The notes: generated by a model not told the origin, from the letters alone. A stretch of DNA of 35,200 nucleotides from Dehalococcoidia bacterium UBA1141 (GCA_002311385.1 DCAE01000030.1:1-35200); one strand, 5' to 3'; positions 8,406 to 16,632 are shown, numbered from the stretch's first letter. Numbers and translations: made by a program.

Positions 8406-8822
8406 TTAGTCTGGCTGACTGCGGAGCCAGGACAACATTATTCCGCTGGCAACACTCCAAACGTCCTGCCGTGTCCTCCCACTGGATTTTAAGACGTCAA
8501 ACCCATGGTCTGCGCCCTCCAGCAATTCCACCGTGGCGTTGGGCACGTTGGTCAATGCCGCCCGTAGCTCCTCGGGCGTCCAGAAGCTGTCCCTGGTGCC
8601 GGAGCAGAACAACGTCGGCACCGAAATGTCGGGGAAATGCCCGTTTCGCGGTTGAGCGGGGTTGGAGGGTGGACGGAGAGGGTAGGCGAACAAAGCCAGT
8701 CCATACACCGGTGTCCCAGCGGCCACGATTCTTGATGCAATCGCCCCTTGAACGCCTGGCAGTGATTGCTTGGCGCTCAAGGTCTTGTCCCCGACTATGA
8801 ATTCGAACTCTTTCACGTTCAT
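8406..8822 (-). pseudogene. KANL3/Tex30-type alpha/beta hydrolase with the nucleophile region deleted
   Basis: The C-terminal half is a good match to the KANL3/Tex30 (dienelactone hydrolase-like) family: GLALFAYPLRPPSNP, VPTLFCSGTRDSFWTPEEL with the acid residue Asp, and LLEGADHGFDVLKSSGRT with the catalytic His. The N-terminal start MNVKEFEFIVGDKTLSA is also family-like, but the roughly 70-80 residues between them, which should carry the oxyanion loop and the G-x-S-x-G nucleophile elbow, are missing. The protein is only 138 residues. Without the serine it cannot be an active hydrolase, so I call it an in-frame deletion pseudogene. The start at 8822 has AGGA nearby and lies 16 bp after the cupin gene, as in an operon. 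Confidence 0.7.
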
Positions 8823-8838
8823 GGCTGGTCCTATGCCT

Positions 8839-9198
8839 TTAATCAACCGCCGTGATTGTGATGTGGGACATGCAGGACTCGGCCTTGGCGCCGTGCCAAT
8901 GGTTTTCGCCCATCAGGACATGCACCACATCGCCCACGGCGATCTCCAGCTGCTCGTGCTCGTTGGCCACCAAGCCCACTCCGGCTGTGACCACCAAGAT
9001 TTGGTCGCTCTTGTGGGTGTGCCAGCCCGTGGTGGCGCCCTTTTGGAAATTGACCACACTGCTGCTAAAGTTCTTGCTGGCCCCGTCGGGCAACAAGGGC
9101 TGCCTGGTCCGCCGCACTTCGCCGCCGGTCCAACCCGGTATGGGGGTGGCCGTGTCTATGGGAACGTGGTCCACTTCCGAGATTCTGATTACTTTCAT
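8839..9198 (-). CDS. Cupin-domain protein
   Basis: A 119-residue single-domain cupin. The first cupin motif is seen as GWHTHKSDQILVVTAGVG, with likely metal ligands His60, His62 and Gln66 in place of Glu; the second is IAVGDVVHVLMGENHWHGA with His100 or His102. These small beta-barrels bind a metal and are dioxygenases, isomerases or binding proteins; the substrate is unknown. I chose the ATG at 9198 because GGAGG stands seven bases upstream; a longer TTG start at 9210 would overlap that site. It is probably cotranscribed with the broken hydrolase gene downstream. Confidence 0.88.
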   Translation of the reverse strand: MKVIRISEVDHVPIDTATPIPGWTGGEVRRTRQPLLPDGASKNFSSSVVNFQKGATTGWHTHKSDQILVVTAGVGLVANEHEQLEIAVGDVVHVLMGENHWHGAKAESCMSHITITAVD

Positions 9199-9320
9199 AT
9201 GGTCCTCCAATATCGTATTGTCAGTTCACCTATTGCTGAATTTAAATGGGATAATACATGAAGTTGATCCCCAAGGACAAAGAAGCAGCATAGGTAATCC
9301 TGATTAGCCGGAGTTAGAGA

Positions 9321-9767
9321 ATGATCAAACTGACCGAAGAAATGCGGCAATACATCAACAACGCTCGCAGCAACGGGAATCTTTGCGTCCTCGCTTCGGC
9401 CTCACTCGATGGCACTCCCAACGCTGGATACATGGGCACGGTTGTGGTCTTGGACGAAGGGTCCTTAGCATTTCGCCAGCGGCTTCCCATCCAGGAGAAC
9501 ATCCAGGAAAACCCCAAGGTGGTGCTTCTTTTTTATGACCACGAAACACAGGTTGGCTGGAAGTTCCGCTGCACCGCAACTCTTCACTCGAAAAACGGAG
9601 AGGCCGACAAGGACAATGTTTTCAAGAAGGTGATGGCGAGCTTGGTTGAGGCGGGCTTGATTCAAGACCCCGAAGGGGAAGGGGTGGCGGTGGTGCTCCA
9701 AGTCGACCAAGTGTTAACCCAGTTTGGTGAAGTGCTGCAAGAGCGAGAGCCCGGCTTGCGTTGGTAA
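9321..9767 (+). CDS. Pyridoxamine 5'-phosphate oxidase-fold flavoprotein
   Basis: A 148-residue protein with the split-barrel FMN-binding pattern: an N-terminal helix MRQYINNARS, strand LCVLASASLDGTPNAGYMG (about 21-39), then LAFRQRLPIQENIQENPKVVLLFYD (about 49-73), a segment in which members of this family contact FMN phosphate. Such proteins bind FMN, F420 or heme and act on small substrates; the specific function is unknown. It starts with GGAGTTAGAGA ahead of the ATG and stands alone, divergent from the cupin gene. Confidence 0.85.
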   Translation: MIKLTEEMRQYINNARSNGNLCVLASASLDGTPNAGYMGTVVVLDEGSLAFRQRLPIQENIQENPKVVLLFYDHETQVGWKFRCTATLHSKNGEADKDNVFKKVMASLVEAGLIQDPEGEGVAVVLQVDQVLTQFGEVLQEREPGLRW

Positions 9768-9799
9768 GCGGCAAATGCATGGATCGCACTGGGGCCAAA

Positions 9800-9833
9800 A
9801 GATTCTTCGTCGCTTCACTCCTCAGAGTGACAG
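9800..9833. repeat. Single arm of a dispersed inverted repeat
   Basis: The sequence starting agattcttcgtcgcttcact is nearly identical to the right arm of the inverted repeat at 12335-12368. It is a solo copy between the PNPOx-like gene and an SDR gene. Confidence 0.75.
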
Positions 9834-9937
9834 TTCTTAGGCGCGGGTGCCTGCCGCCCAGATGTCGTGTGGAATTCCTGGACCAACTAGGGCACACTAA
9901 ATGGACCGACAAATTCTAAATGCGGGGGGCAGCAAAG

Positions 9938-10756
9938 ATGGATATGGGACTAACGGACAAGAAGGCTTTCGTAGGTGGAGCCAGCCGAGGCATCGGTAAA
10001 GCCATAGCTCTTGATTTAGCCCGGGAAGGCGTTGATGTGGCTATCGCCTCCCGAAACCTTGGGGACCTAGAAAAGGCAGCCCGGGAGATTGAGGACGCCA
10101 CAGGCAGGAAGATTTTTCCCTTTGCGCTGGATGTGACCAAGCGGGATCAGGTGGACCGGGTGATTGCCGAGGCAGCGCAAAAACTGGGAGGGCTGCACAT
10201 TCTGGTCAACAGCGCTTCCTTGCCCGGTGGCTCACCCACCGCTACAGGGCCAATTGATTCGGTGGTTGACGAAGATTTGATTGGCGACTTCGATGTGAAG
10301 TTCGTGGGAGCGCTACGTTGTTCCAGGGCCGCCATCCCCCTGTTGAAAGAGCAGGGTTGGGGCCGCATCATCAATATCAGCGGCGGCAACGCCAGGAACG
10401 CTGGCAACCTGAGCGGCGGTGCCCGCAACGTCTCCATGGTCCACATGACCAAGACCCTCTCCACCCAGATGGGTCGATTCGGCATCACGGTGAACTGCAT
10501 ACATCCAGGCACAACCCGCACAGAGCGCACACCGGGGATGTTGGCCGCCCGCGCCGCCCAGTTGGGCGTTTCCGCCGAGGAAGTGGAACGTCAGGACTTC
10601 GAACCCGATTCTCCCAGTGGCAATGCTATCTGCCGCATGGTGGACGCCGACGAGATAGCCTACCTGACCACCTATTTGGCTTCGGACAAGGCCTGGGCCA
10701 TCACCGGCGAGGTTATAGCCGCCGGGGGAGGCATGGGCAACGCTGTCTATTACTAG
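9938..10756 (+). CDS. SDR-family protein, catalytic Tyr not conserved
   Basis: A 272-residue short-chain dehydrogenase/reductase. The cofactor loop is VGGASRGIGKAIA, and RIINISGG supplies the region of the catalytic Ser. In the next helix, where Y-x-x-x-K is expected, the sequence is SMVHMTKTL: the Lys is present but the Tyr position is Val. The NAG motif is NSAS. So NAD(P) binding is likely but classical SDR catalysis is doubtful. I chose the ATG at 9938 (a run of G residues upstream); an ATG at 9920 is also possible. The methyltransferase gene begins six bases after the stop, so the two are probably cotranscribed. Confidence 0.87.
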   Translation: MDMGLTDKKAFVGGASRGIGKAIALDLAREGVDVAIASRNLGDLEKAAREIEDATGRKIFPFALDVTKRDQVDRVIAEAAQKLGGLHILVNSASLPGGSPTATGPIDSVVDEDLIGDFDVKFVGALRCSRAAIPLLKEQGWGRIINISGGNARNAGNLSGGARNVSMVHMTKTLSTQMGRFGITVNCIHPGTTRTERTPGMLAARAAQLGVSAEEVERQDFEPDSPSGNAICRMVDADEIAYLTTYLASDKAWAITGEVIAAGGGMGNAVYY

Positions 10757-10762
10757 ATTTCT

Positions 10763-11620
10763 ATGACGGGTATTCAGTCATACATAGCTCGTATCGACGC
10801 CGTTGAGGCCCAGCGTCAGCGTATCTACGGAACAGCGTCCGGCGGAGACATTTGGGGAGGGACGGCCGCCCAGACATTCCGCGCCGATCCCCAAAGAGAG
10901 CTTGACGCAAATCTAACGGTTATTGCCTCCTACCTCCAACCCCAAGATGTTTTCGTGGATGTAGGGGGCGGGGCCGGGCGAGTCTCCTTGCCGATGTCCC
11001 ACCGGTGCCGGGAAGTGGTGAGTGTGGAGCCTTCTCCCGGTATGGCCGAAGGATTCCGGTCCCTGGCTTCGGATAACCAAATCACCAACGCTTCAGTCAT
11101 ACTTTCCTCATGGCTGGACACCGGTCTGGACACCAAAAGCATCTCAGGCGATGTGGTATTCACCGCCGACGTAACCTATTTCGTCCGGGACATTGAAGAG
11201 TTCATCCGGGGGATGGAAGGTCGGGCCAAACGGCGAGCAATGATAACGGTCTGGAGCCAACCACCTCCCAACCGGTCCGCCGAGATATTTCAACTAATCT
11301 ATGGAGAAAGACTAGAAGCGCTCCCGGGATATCGCGAGTTATTGGCGGTGCTGTGGGAGATGGGAATTTTGCCCGACGTTAGAGTGCTGCCCGATTCACC
11401 GTGGTGGGAGAGTGTGCCTACATCCCGTGAACAAGCGACGGACCTGGCGTTGCGGGGGCGGTGGCTAAAGGCGGAGGACCAAGACCGAGCGCGGAGATTG
11501 GTCGATGGACGCTTTGACGAATTGTTTGAAACCGGCAGCGAGGGCTTCCAGCCAAAATGGCGGCCCGAGATGCGGGAAATCTTGATTACCTGGGAGACGG
11601 AGCAAAGGCTGGCTATTTGA
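10763..11620 (+). CDS. Class I SAM-dependent methyltransferase
   Basis: A 285-residue protein with the SAM-binding motif I VFVDVGGGAGRVSLPM (about 63-78) followed by the acidic end of strand two (VVSVEPSPGM). FTADVTYFV (about 133-141) matches motif IV or post-I features of class I methyltransferases. The C-terminal half is not distinctive; substrate unknown. The gap to the upstream SDR gene is six bases, so they form an operon. The 3' end is followed by an 18-bp tandem duplication (ttgaccgtgcctacgatt and ttgaccgtgcttacgata, 11617-11652), which covers the stop codon. Confidence 0.88.
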   Translation: MTGIQSYIARIDAVEAQRQRIYGTASGGDIWGGTAAQTFRADPQRELDANLTVIASYLQPQDVFVDVGGGAGRVSLPMSHRCREVVSVEPSPGMAEGFRSLASDNQITNASVILSSWLDTGLDTKSISGDVVFTADVTYFVRDIEEFIRGMEGRAKRRAMITVWSQPPPNRSAEIFQLIYGERLEALPGYRELLAVLWEMGILPDVRVLPDSPWWESVPTSREQATDLALRGRWLKAEDQDRARRLVDGRFDELFETGSEGFQPKWRPEMREILITWETEQRLAI

Positions 11621-11658
11621 CCGTGCCTACGATTTTGACCGTGCTTACGATACGGTGC

Positions 11659-12126
11659 TTATTTGATAAATGTAGCATCCTGGCCGGCTTGGGCGTCGAT
11701 AATGCGTTCTAAGTGGTGCTCCATCATGTCCATGTTCTTCATGTCATCAAGGGTGTAGTACCCATACTCGGTGGTCTCATCGCTCAAACCCAACTCTCCA
11801 CCAATCTCTTCGGCCTCGAAGCTAAAAGCCACCGGTTGGATGCGATTCCCATCAGCGTACACAATCACCATGTTGGGCGTGGTGTAGACCCCCACCAGCT
11901 TGCCCACCCGCACGATCAGCCCGGTTTCCTCTACCACCTCCCTGGCACAGGCCTCAGCGGCGCTCTCCCCAGGGTCCATTCCCCCACCCGGCAGGCACCA
12001 GCGACCATTGTCGGTGCGACGGGTAAGGAGCACGTAATCTTTGGTCTCCCCATAGATTATCGCCGACGCTCCTGGCCGCAACCGACCGTCTTTCCCAACT
12101 CGGTCGCCATAGACGAGTTCTGACAT
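11659..12126 (-). CDS. NUDIX hydrolase
   Basis: A 155-residue protein with a perfect Nudix box at about residues 48-70: G-x5-E-x7-R-E-V-x-E-E-T-G-L (GMDPGE, then REVVEETGL). It hydrolyses a nucleoside diphosphate linked to some moiety, using Mg2+ bound by the Glu residues of the box. The WCLPGG run ahead of the box is typical for the MutT-like subgroup. The specific substrate is unknown. AAAGGATAAAAGGA precedes the ATG. It is convergent with the methyltransferase gene, 38 bp away. Confidence 0.93.
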   Translation of the reverse strand: MSELVYGDRVGKDGRLRPGASAIIYGETKDYVLLTRRTDNGRWCLPGGGMDPGESAAEACAREVVEETGLIVRVGKLVGVYTTPNMVIVYADGNRIQPVAFSFEAEEIGGELGLSDETTEYGYYTLDDMKNMDMMEHHLERIIDAQAGQDATFIK

Positions 12127-12509
12127 TCCTTTTATCCTTTAGACCTGTTTCACCAGTAGGCGTAATTTAGAGGTGATTTCTCAACAGGGAATGCTCATTA
12201 CCAGTGTACTCCTCAACGCCAGGTAAACCGGCGAAATGAAAGCCTTCATTTACCCCTGATTGATGGCTTGTCCCAAAAGTCTCCGTAATACTGTCATTCT
12301 GAGCGAAGCGAAGAATCTTTACGCCTGAACCACGAGATTCTTCGTCGCTTCACTCCACAGAATGTCAGTTTTGAGGCAATACCCCTGATTGAGTAGCGAT
12401 TGGGATTTTCGATGGCCCTGAAACTGAAAAACCCGCCCCGGCTGGCTTTGGGACAGGTTTAACCATATTGATTGCTTAACTTAGGTCTTGGTGTGAGGAG
12501 CCAAGCCTA
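12127..12509. other. Intergenic region, 383 bp, with a MITE-like insertion
   Basis: Its main content is the inverted-repeat element described separately (12251-12392). Outside that I see no gene. Confidence 0.5.
12251..12392. repeat. MITE-like inverted repeat flanked by 13-bp direct repeats
   Basis: The arms ctgtcattctgagcgaagcg... (12291-12319) and agattcttcgtcgcttcact... (12335-12368) are near-complementary, with a few extra bases in the right arm. The sequence tacccctgattga occurs at 12251-12263 and again at 12380-12392, so the whole is bounded by a 13-bp direct repeat like a target-site duplication. A solo arm exists at 9800-9833. Related cattctgagcgaagcgaag repeats are widespread in bacterial genomes. 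Confidence 0.7.
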
Positions 12510-12746
12510 TTAACGCACGGACAATTCGCTGGGTATCTTGGCAGACTCCGGTTGAGGGATATCTCCCACGGGAAAAATCTCAATCAAGGGCATGGGTTCA
12601 TGGACCTGAGGAATCATACCGAGTCTGAAGCGAATGCTGCGGATAAAATCTACCGCCAGTCTGATGGTTATCAATCCAACTGCCGCTGCTATTAGAAAGC
12701 ATATCCCGATATTGAAAACGGGGAGAGTGAACCTGCTAATTTTCAT
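12510..12746 (-). CDS. Hypothetical small membrane protein
   Basis: A 78-residue frame with one long hydrophobic helix (PVFNIGICFLIAAAVGLITI, about 9-28) and a basic stretch after it (FIRSIRFRLG), then a proline-rich polar tail. This looks like a single-pass inner-membrane protein. GGAG lies 12 bases before the ATG. I do not recognise the family. It has no close neighbours; gaps on both sides exceed 300 bp. Confidence 0.5.
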   Translation of the reverse strand: MKISRFTLPVFNIGICFLIAAAVGLITIRLAVDFIRSIRFRLGMIPQVHEPMPLIEIFPVGDIPQPESAKIPSELSVR

Positions 12747-13132
12747 GGCGCTTCAACTCCGGTTTTGCGCCACTGCCGACGCCTAGAATAGGCTTCCCCT
12801 CCCAAGCCTGCACCCAATAGGTGCTCACACAAACAACATATGGTATGACTCCCAGATGTGCATAGGGTGCCAGCACATAGTGGATTAGGGGGTTTCCCCT
12901 GTTGGGCCGGGTAATTTATTCGACACCATTGGCACGGAAAATTGCATCAGGAAAGTGCTGGCTACGAATAGGCTCCAATTGGCCTAATCCGCCCGAAACA
13001 TCGGCTGATATACTGGGTACTATTATTCTAGGTTAGGACTAAAATCAGACCCAAGCCAACCGACAATTAGGACGGCTGGGGGCCAGGGGACGTCGGATTG
13101 TCAGGCCGGACCATGGGTCAGGAGTGAAGATT
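12747..13132. other. Intergenic region, 386 bp, nothing recognised
   Basis: A divergent gap between a small membrane protein and the ABM monooxygenase. I find no gene or clear promoter. Confidence 0.4.
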
Positions 13133-13447
13133 ATGTACGTTGTTACTAACCGGATAAGTATTGCCCCAGGCAATGGGGCTGACTTGGAAGAGCGGTTCGG
13201 CCCCCGTGGGGGCGTGGAGAACCAGGCGGGGTTCATGGGATTCGAACTCTGGAAACAGAATCAAGACGAAGACCATGAGGAGTACCTGGTAGTAACCCAC
13301 TGGGAGTCCGAAGAGGCATTTAAGGGGTGGATTGGCAGCGACTCGTTCCGGGAAGCCCACGCCAACATGCGAATCGACTACATCATCGGCCCCGGTGAGA
13401 TTTCCAACTACGACGTGAGGCTGTCATCCAGCCCGCCTGCCAATTAA
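13133..13447 (+). CDS. Antibiotic biosynthesis monooxygenase (ABM) domain protein
   Basis: A 104-residue ferredoxin-like ABM-domain protein: VTNRISIAPGNGADLEERF, then GFMGFELWKQ and EEYLVVTHWESEEAFKGWIG, the pattern of HmoA/IsdG-like and quinol monooxygenases. These are small dimeric enzymes that oxidise aromatic or heme substrates without a bound cofactor, or simply bind heme. The substrate cannot be decided. The ATG at 13133 is preferred over a GTG at 13124 because the GGAG site at 13121-13124 would then be at the right distance. Confidence 0.88.
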   Translation: MYVVTNRISIAPGNGADLEERFGPRGGVENQAGFMGFELWKQNQDEDHEEYLVVTHWESEEAFKGWIGSDSFREAHANMRIDYIIGPGEISNYDVRLSSSPPAN

Positions 13448-13640
13448 CCTGTACCGAACAACCAGCGATTACAGTCACTTGGGCCGCTAGCCCGTGCGTG
13501 ACCCTCGAAATTCTCATTGCTTCTGATTTTATGTCTCTATGGTTTACCAATCGTGAGGTTAAACCAGGTAGATTTGAGTTCTACGGTGTCACACAACACA
13601 CCTAGAACCTAGGCGATTTCATCACTTAGAGGGTTCACGT

Positions 13641-13988
13641 ATGCAATTCCGAGTCTACTCCGGCAGCGATGGGCAGTCGCACATCGAAGAACTTAATCTA
13701 ACCACCTCCGACGTTTTCCAATTCCCTTCTGCGCAAGGAGAGGAATTGGTGTTTCGCCGGGATCCCATGCCAGGTTGGCACAACTGCCCGCGGCGCCAAT
13801 TCGTGATTACTCTGTCCGGCCAAGCGGAACTGGGCTTTGGCGACGGCTCCACCCAGCTTTTGGGGCCCGGAGACATTTCATTGATGGAGGACTACACCGG
13901 TCAAGGCCACACCACCACTGTTGTCCAAGCGCCTTGGCTATCTATCCAGATTTCAGTTGCCCTCAACGCTCAAGTCGTTAGTCAGTAA
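13641..13988 (+). CDS. Cupin-domain protein
   Basis: A 115-residue cupin-fold protein unlike the one at 8839. The motif regions are WHNCPRRQFVITLSGQAELG (about 46-65) and LLGPGDISLMEDYTGQGHTT (about 73-92), with His at the end of the second. The first motif lacks the usual HxH, having HNCPRRQ instead, so metal binding may be altered. AGAGGG lies about ten bases before the ATG. Function unknown; it may be a binding or non-enzymatic cupin. Confidence 0.85.
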   Translation: MQFRVYSGSDGQSHIEELNLTTSDVFQFPSAQGEELVFRRDPMPGWHNCPRRQFVITLSGQAELGFGDGSTQLLGPGDISLMEDYTGQGHTTTVVQAPWLSIQISVALNAQVVSQ

Positions 13989-14374
13989 AGTATCGCTGAC
14001 CCACGCAAGAAGAAGTAACAAGCAGCGGTAATCATCCACATCCTGTTCGCCATCACCTGGCCTTGGGGAACCCGGTTCCTGCTTATGGTTTTGATCCCCT
14101 GGGCCAGAAAGCAGGTGGATTCTCCGATGCAGGGAATGATGTTTGTGCACCAAACGGCACAACGGTTCTTGGCAATCCTGTGCCTGGCGGTATTTCTAGT
14201 TCGACCTTAGCCTCAGCATGATTCGACGCCACCCAGCTCACTCCACCGTCATTCCGGCGGAGGCCGGAATCCAGAAAACGTCTCAACCAACCGAGTTACG
14301 GGACACCCGGCTTTCGCCAGTGTTACTAGATCCTAGCAGTAATTGAATAGATTCTGGTGATTGAGCAGCGGAGC
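13989..14374. other. Intergenic region, 386 bp, with a possible membrane-protein relic
   Basis: The forward frame 14019-14210 is open but has no start codon in its first part. It reads VIIHILFAITWPWGTRFLLM and ends RFLAILCLAVFLVRP, two hydrophobic stretches that look like a remnant of a small membrane protein. The family is not recognised. At 14247-14274 there is a copy of the dispersed attccggcgg repeat. Confidence 0.4.
14247..14274. repeat. REP-like palindromic repeat (copy 1)
   Basis: The 28-mer beginning cgtcattccggcggaggccg is an imperfect palindrome. In reverse translation such repeats give the well-known spurious peptide VIPAKAGIQ. Other copies in this window: 15343-15370, 15457-15484, 16553-16580 and 16605-16632. 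Confidence 0.8.
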
Positions 14375-15154
14375 CTAAGTGGGTTGGAAGCCCAGCAGGT
14401 GCATGCCCGAGTCAATCATGATGTTCTCGCCGGTGATGAACTTTGCTCCCTCCAACAGCCACACCACAGACTCGGCCAAGGTTTCAGGGGTGGCAGCGGC
14501 TTTCAACGGAACCGCGCTCACGAACTGGTCCACAAGCCGGTGATACCGCTCTTCTCCCAGGCCTTCGCTCCACCACCTTGATGGGAAAAGACCGGGGCTC
14601 ACCGCATTCACCCGCACCTCCGGAGCAAGGGCGCGGGCCAAAGACACCGTCATGGTGTTCAAAGCACCCTTGGAGGCGGCGTAGGCTATGGAGCTTCCGG
14701 CGCCGGTGAATGAAGAAATAGAAGACACATTTACGATTGCGCCTTCACCGCTGACCTTGAGATGGGGGGCAGTTGCCCGGACCATCTGGTACGCCCCCAC
14801 CACGTTGACCGAGTAAACGTGGAGGAAGTCTTCGGCGGTAAGGGATTCCAAGTCCGCCGAGCTGGCGAAAACCGACTGACCAGCGTTGTTCACTAAACCG
14901 TCGATGCGCCCCCACTTAGCCACTGCTTCCGCAGCCATGCGGCGGCAGTCTTGGTCCACGGATACATCCGCCCGGCACAACAATGTCTCAGCACCCAACT
15001 CCCGGCAAGCCGCAGCGGTTTCGTTGGCTTCGATCTCGCTCTTGGTGTAGTTGATGACAACATTGGCGCCCTTGGAAGAAGCAAGTTTAGCTGTCGCCGA
15101 CCCCAAACCTGTGGCCGAGCCGGTGACTATTATTACTGCGCCTGTCAGATTCAT
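14375..15154 (-). CDS. SDR-family oxidoreductase (FabG-like), complete active site
   Basis: A 259-residue classical SDR. The cofactor motif is TGSATGLG (about 11-18), the NNAG motif follows (about 89-92), and the active site has VNVSSISS with the catalytic Ser and YAASKGAL with Tyr and Lys. This should be an NAD(P)-dependent alcohol or ketone oxidoreductase; the substrate is unknown. AAGGAGGG precedes the ATG by about five bases, the strongest ribosome-binding site in this part of the window. It is downstream of the E1 genes on the same strand but separated by 360 bp with repeats. Confidence 0.94.
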   Translation of the reverse strand: MNLTGAVIIVTGSATGLGSATAKLASSKGANVVINYTKSEIEANETAAACRELGAETLLCRADVSVDQDCRRMAAEAVAKWGRIDGLVNNAGQSVFASSADLESLTAEDFLHVYSVNVVGAYQMVRATAPHLKVSGEGAIVNVSSISSFTGAGSSIAYAASKGALNTMTVSLARALAPEVRVNAVSPGLFPSRWWSEGLGEERYHRLVDQFVSAVPLKAAATPETLAESVVWLLEGAKFITGENIMIDSGMHLLGFQPT

Positions 15155-15342
15155 GAATCCCTCCTTGAAATAAATTGGGGCGATGAATCAGGCCTATTGG
15201 CCGTTCAAAGGACTGGGCCGCATTTTACTACCAACGGCAAATTCCGTATCCATAGAACGGCTTTTGAAAAAATTATCTGTCGTATTGCCGTTGCCAAGTA
15301 ACTAGGTGGTTAGCAGCATGACACATGGTATGTATTACGACT

Positions 15343-15370
15343 CTGGATTCCAGCCTTCGCTGGAATGACG
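15343..15370. repeat. REP-like palindromic repeat (copy 2)
   Basis: ctggattccagccttcgctg and the bases after it are the reverse orientation of the repeat at 14247-14274 with a few changes. Confidence 0.8.
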
Positions 15371-15456
15371 AAGTAAATCCGTACGATGTGAAGGATATCC
15401 AAACCGTCGCACCGGCGTAGGCAGGTGCCTACTAACTGTTGAGACTTAGGCGTAAT

Positions 15457-15484
15457 CTGGACTCCGGACTTCGCCAGAAAGACG
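15457..15484. repeat. REP-like palindromic repeat (copy 3, degenerate)
   Basis: ctggactccggacttcgcca and the following bases are a diverged copy, in the same orientation as copy 2. Confidence 0.6.
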
Positions 15485-15514
15485 AAATCGAACCAGGTCA
15501 GGCAGATGGGCGTG

Positions 15515-16498
15515 CTAATAGGCGGCCAGTTCCCTGATTGCTTTGGTGATGTCTTCCACAGAGGGAAGGCAGAATTCCTCCATTCCCGGATTGTATGGGA
15601 AAGACGGTATATCCGGTGCGGCAACACGGTGTATCGGCCCGTCCAGGCTACCAAAGGCCTCTTTAGCGATTATTGCCGCTAGCTCGGCCCCAACGCCTCC
15701 GGTCAAGTTGTCCTCGTGGACGATGCACACCTTTCCGGTTTTTCTTACTGAATTCAGCACCGTGTCTTTATCCAAGGGAGAGATGGTCCTAAGATCCACC
15801 ACCTCGCAATCTACGCCTTCTTGCTCCATGACCTGAGCCGCTTCCAAACAATCGCGCACCGAAAGTCCGTAGGAGATGAGGCTAATCTGCTCACCCTCCC
15901 GCAACAGGTTGGCTTGGCCTATAGGCACGACATAATTATCCTCCGGCACCTCGCCTTGAACGCTGCTATAGCCTCGCTTGTGTTCAAAGAAAAGGACCGG
16001 ATTGTTGTCCCTGATGGCCGACTTCAACAGGCCTTTGGCGTCGTAGGGGTTTGACGGAATGACCACTTTCAATCCTGGCACATGGAGGAAAAAGGCCTCT
16101 ACGCTCTGGGAGTGGTACAAGCCCCCGTGAACTCCTCCGCCAAAGGGTGCGCGTATGACCATGGGCACGGGGTACTCGCCGTTGGTCCTGTAGCAATGCC
16201 GGGCGGCCTCGCTGACGATTTGGTTAAAGGCGGGGTAGATGAAATCCACGAATTGAATCTCCGCCACCGGCCTCAAACCATTAAGAGCAGCGCCTATGGC
16301 TACACCGACGATGCCCGACTCGGCCAGTGGAGTGTCCATTACTCGTTCATCGCCAAAGGTCTGCCACAGACCGTCGGTGGCACGGAAAACACCCCCGTTC
16401 ACGCCGATGTCCTCTCCCATCAGAACAACATTGGCGTCCCTCTCCATCTCCTCGCGGAGAGCGTCCCGCACTGCGTCAATCATCCGTATCACAGCCAT
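15515..16498 (-). CDS. 2-oxoacid dehydrogenase E1 component, beta subunit
   Basis: A 327-residue protein matching the beta subunit of heterotetrameric thiamine-diphosphate E1 enzymes. Visible landmarks are GGVFRATDGLWQTFGDERV, TPLAESGIVGVAIGAAL, EIQFVDFIYPAFNQIVSEAA and GLYHSQSVEAFFLHVPGLKV. The HSQS and PYDAKGLL wording is closest to branched-chain 2-oxoacid and acetoin types. With the alpha subunit it decarboxylates a 2-oxo acid and passes the acyl group to lipoyl-E2. AAGGAAG precedes the ATG. It follows the alpha gene on the same strand, but a 192-bp gap containing two repeat copies lies between them. No E2 or E3 gene is in the window. Confidence 0.93.
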   Translation of the reverse strand: MAVIRMIDAVRDALREEMERDANVVLMGEDIGVNGGVFRATDGLWQTFGDERVMDTPLAESGIVGVAIGAALNGLRPVAEIQFVDFIYPAFNQIVSEAARHCYRTNGEYPVPMVIRAPFGGGVHGGLYHSQSVEAFFLHVPGLKVVIPSNPYDAKGLLKSAIRDNNPVLFFEHKRGYSSVQGEVPEDNYVVPIGQANLLREGEQISLISYGLSVRDCLEAAQVMEQEGVDCEVVDLRTISPLDKDTVLNSVRKTGKVCIVHEDNLTGGVGAELAAIIAKEAFGSLDGPIHRVAAPDIPSFPYNPGMEEFCLPSVEDITKAIRELAAY

Positions 16499-16552
16499 GG
16501 TCTCTTCCTTAACGAGGTGCGACTAGATTGGCTACTGTATGAATCACTCCCT

Positions 16553-16580
16553 CGTCATTCCGGCGGAGGACTGAATTCAG
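16553..16580. repeat. REP-like palindromic repeat (copy 4)
   Basis: cgtcattccggcggaggact followed by gaattcag: same family and orientation as copy 1, with a damaged right half. It lies between the E1 alpha and beta genes. Confidence 0.75.
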
Positions 16581-16604
16581 AAATCTTATACGCTTCAAGT
16601 GTCT

Positions 16605-16632
16605 CTGGACTCCCTTCTTCGCGGGTGAGACG
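16605..16632. repeat. REP-like palindromic repeat (copy 5, degenerate)
   Basis: ctggactcccttcttcgcgg and the bases after it are a diverged inverted copy 24 bp from copy 4. The pair could form a larger hairpin between the E1 genes. Confidence 0.6.

Noticed and set aside
15310..15654. Reverse frame of 114 codons overlapping the E1 beta 3' end
   Set aside because: It contains the VIPAKAGIQ peptide that arises from the REP-like repeat and overlaps a real gene.
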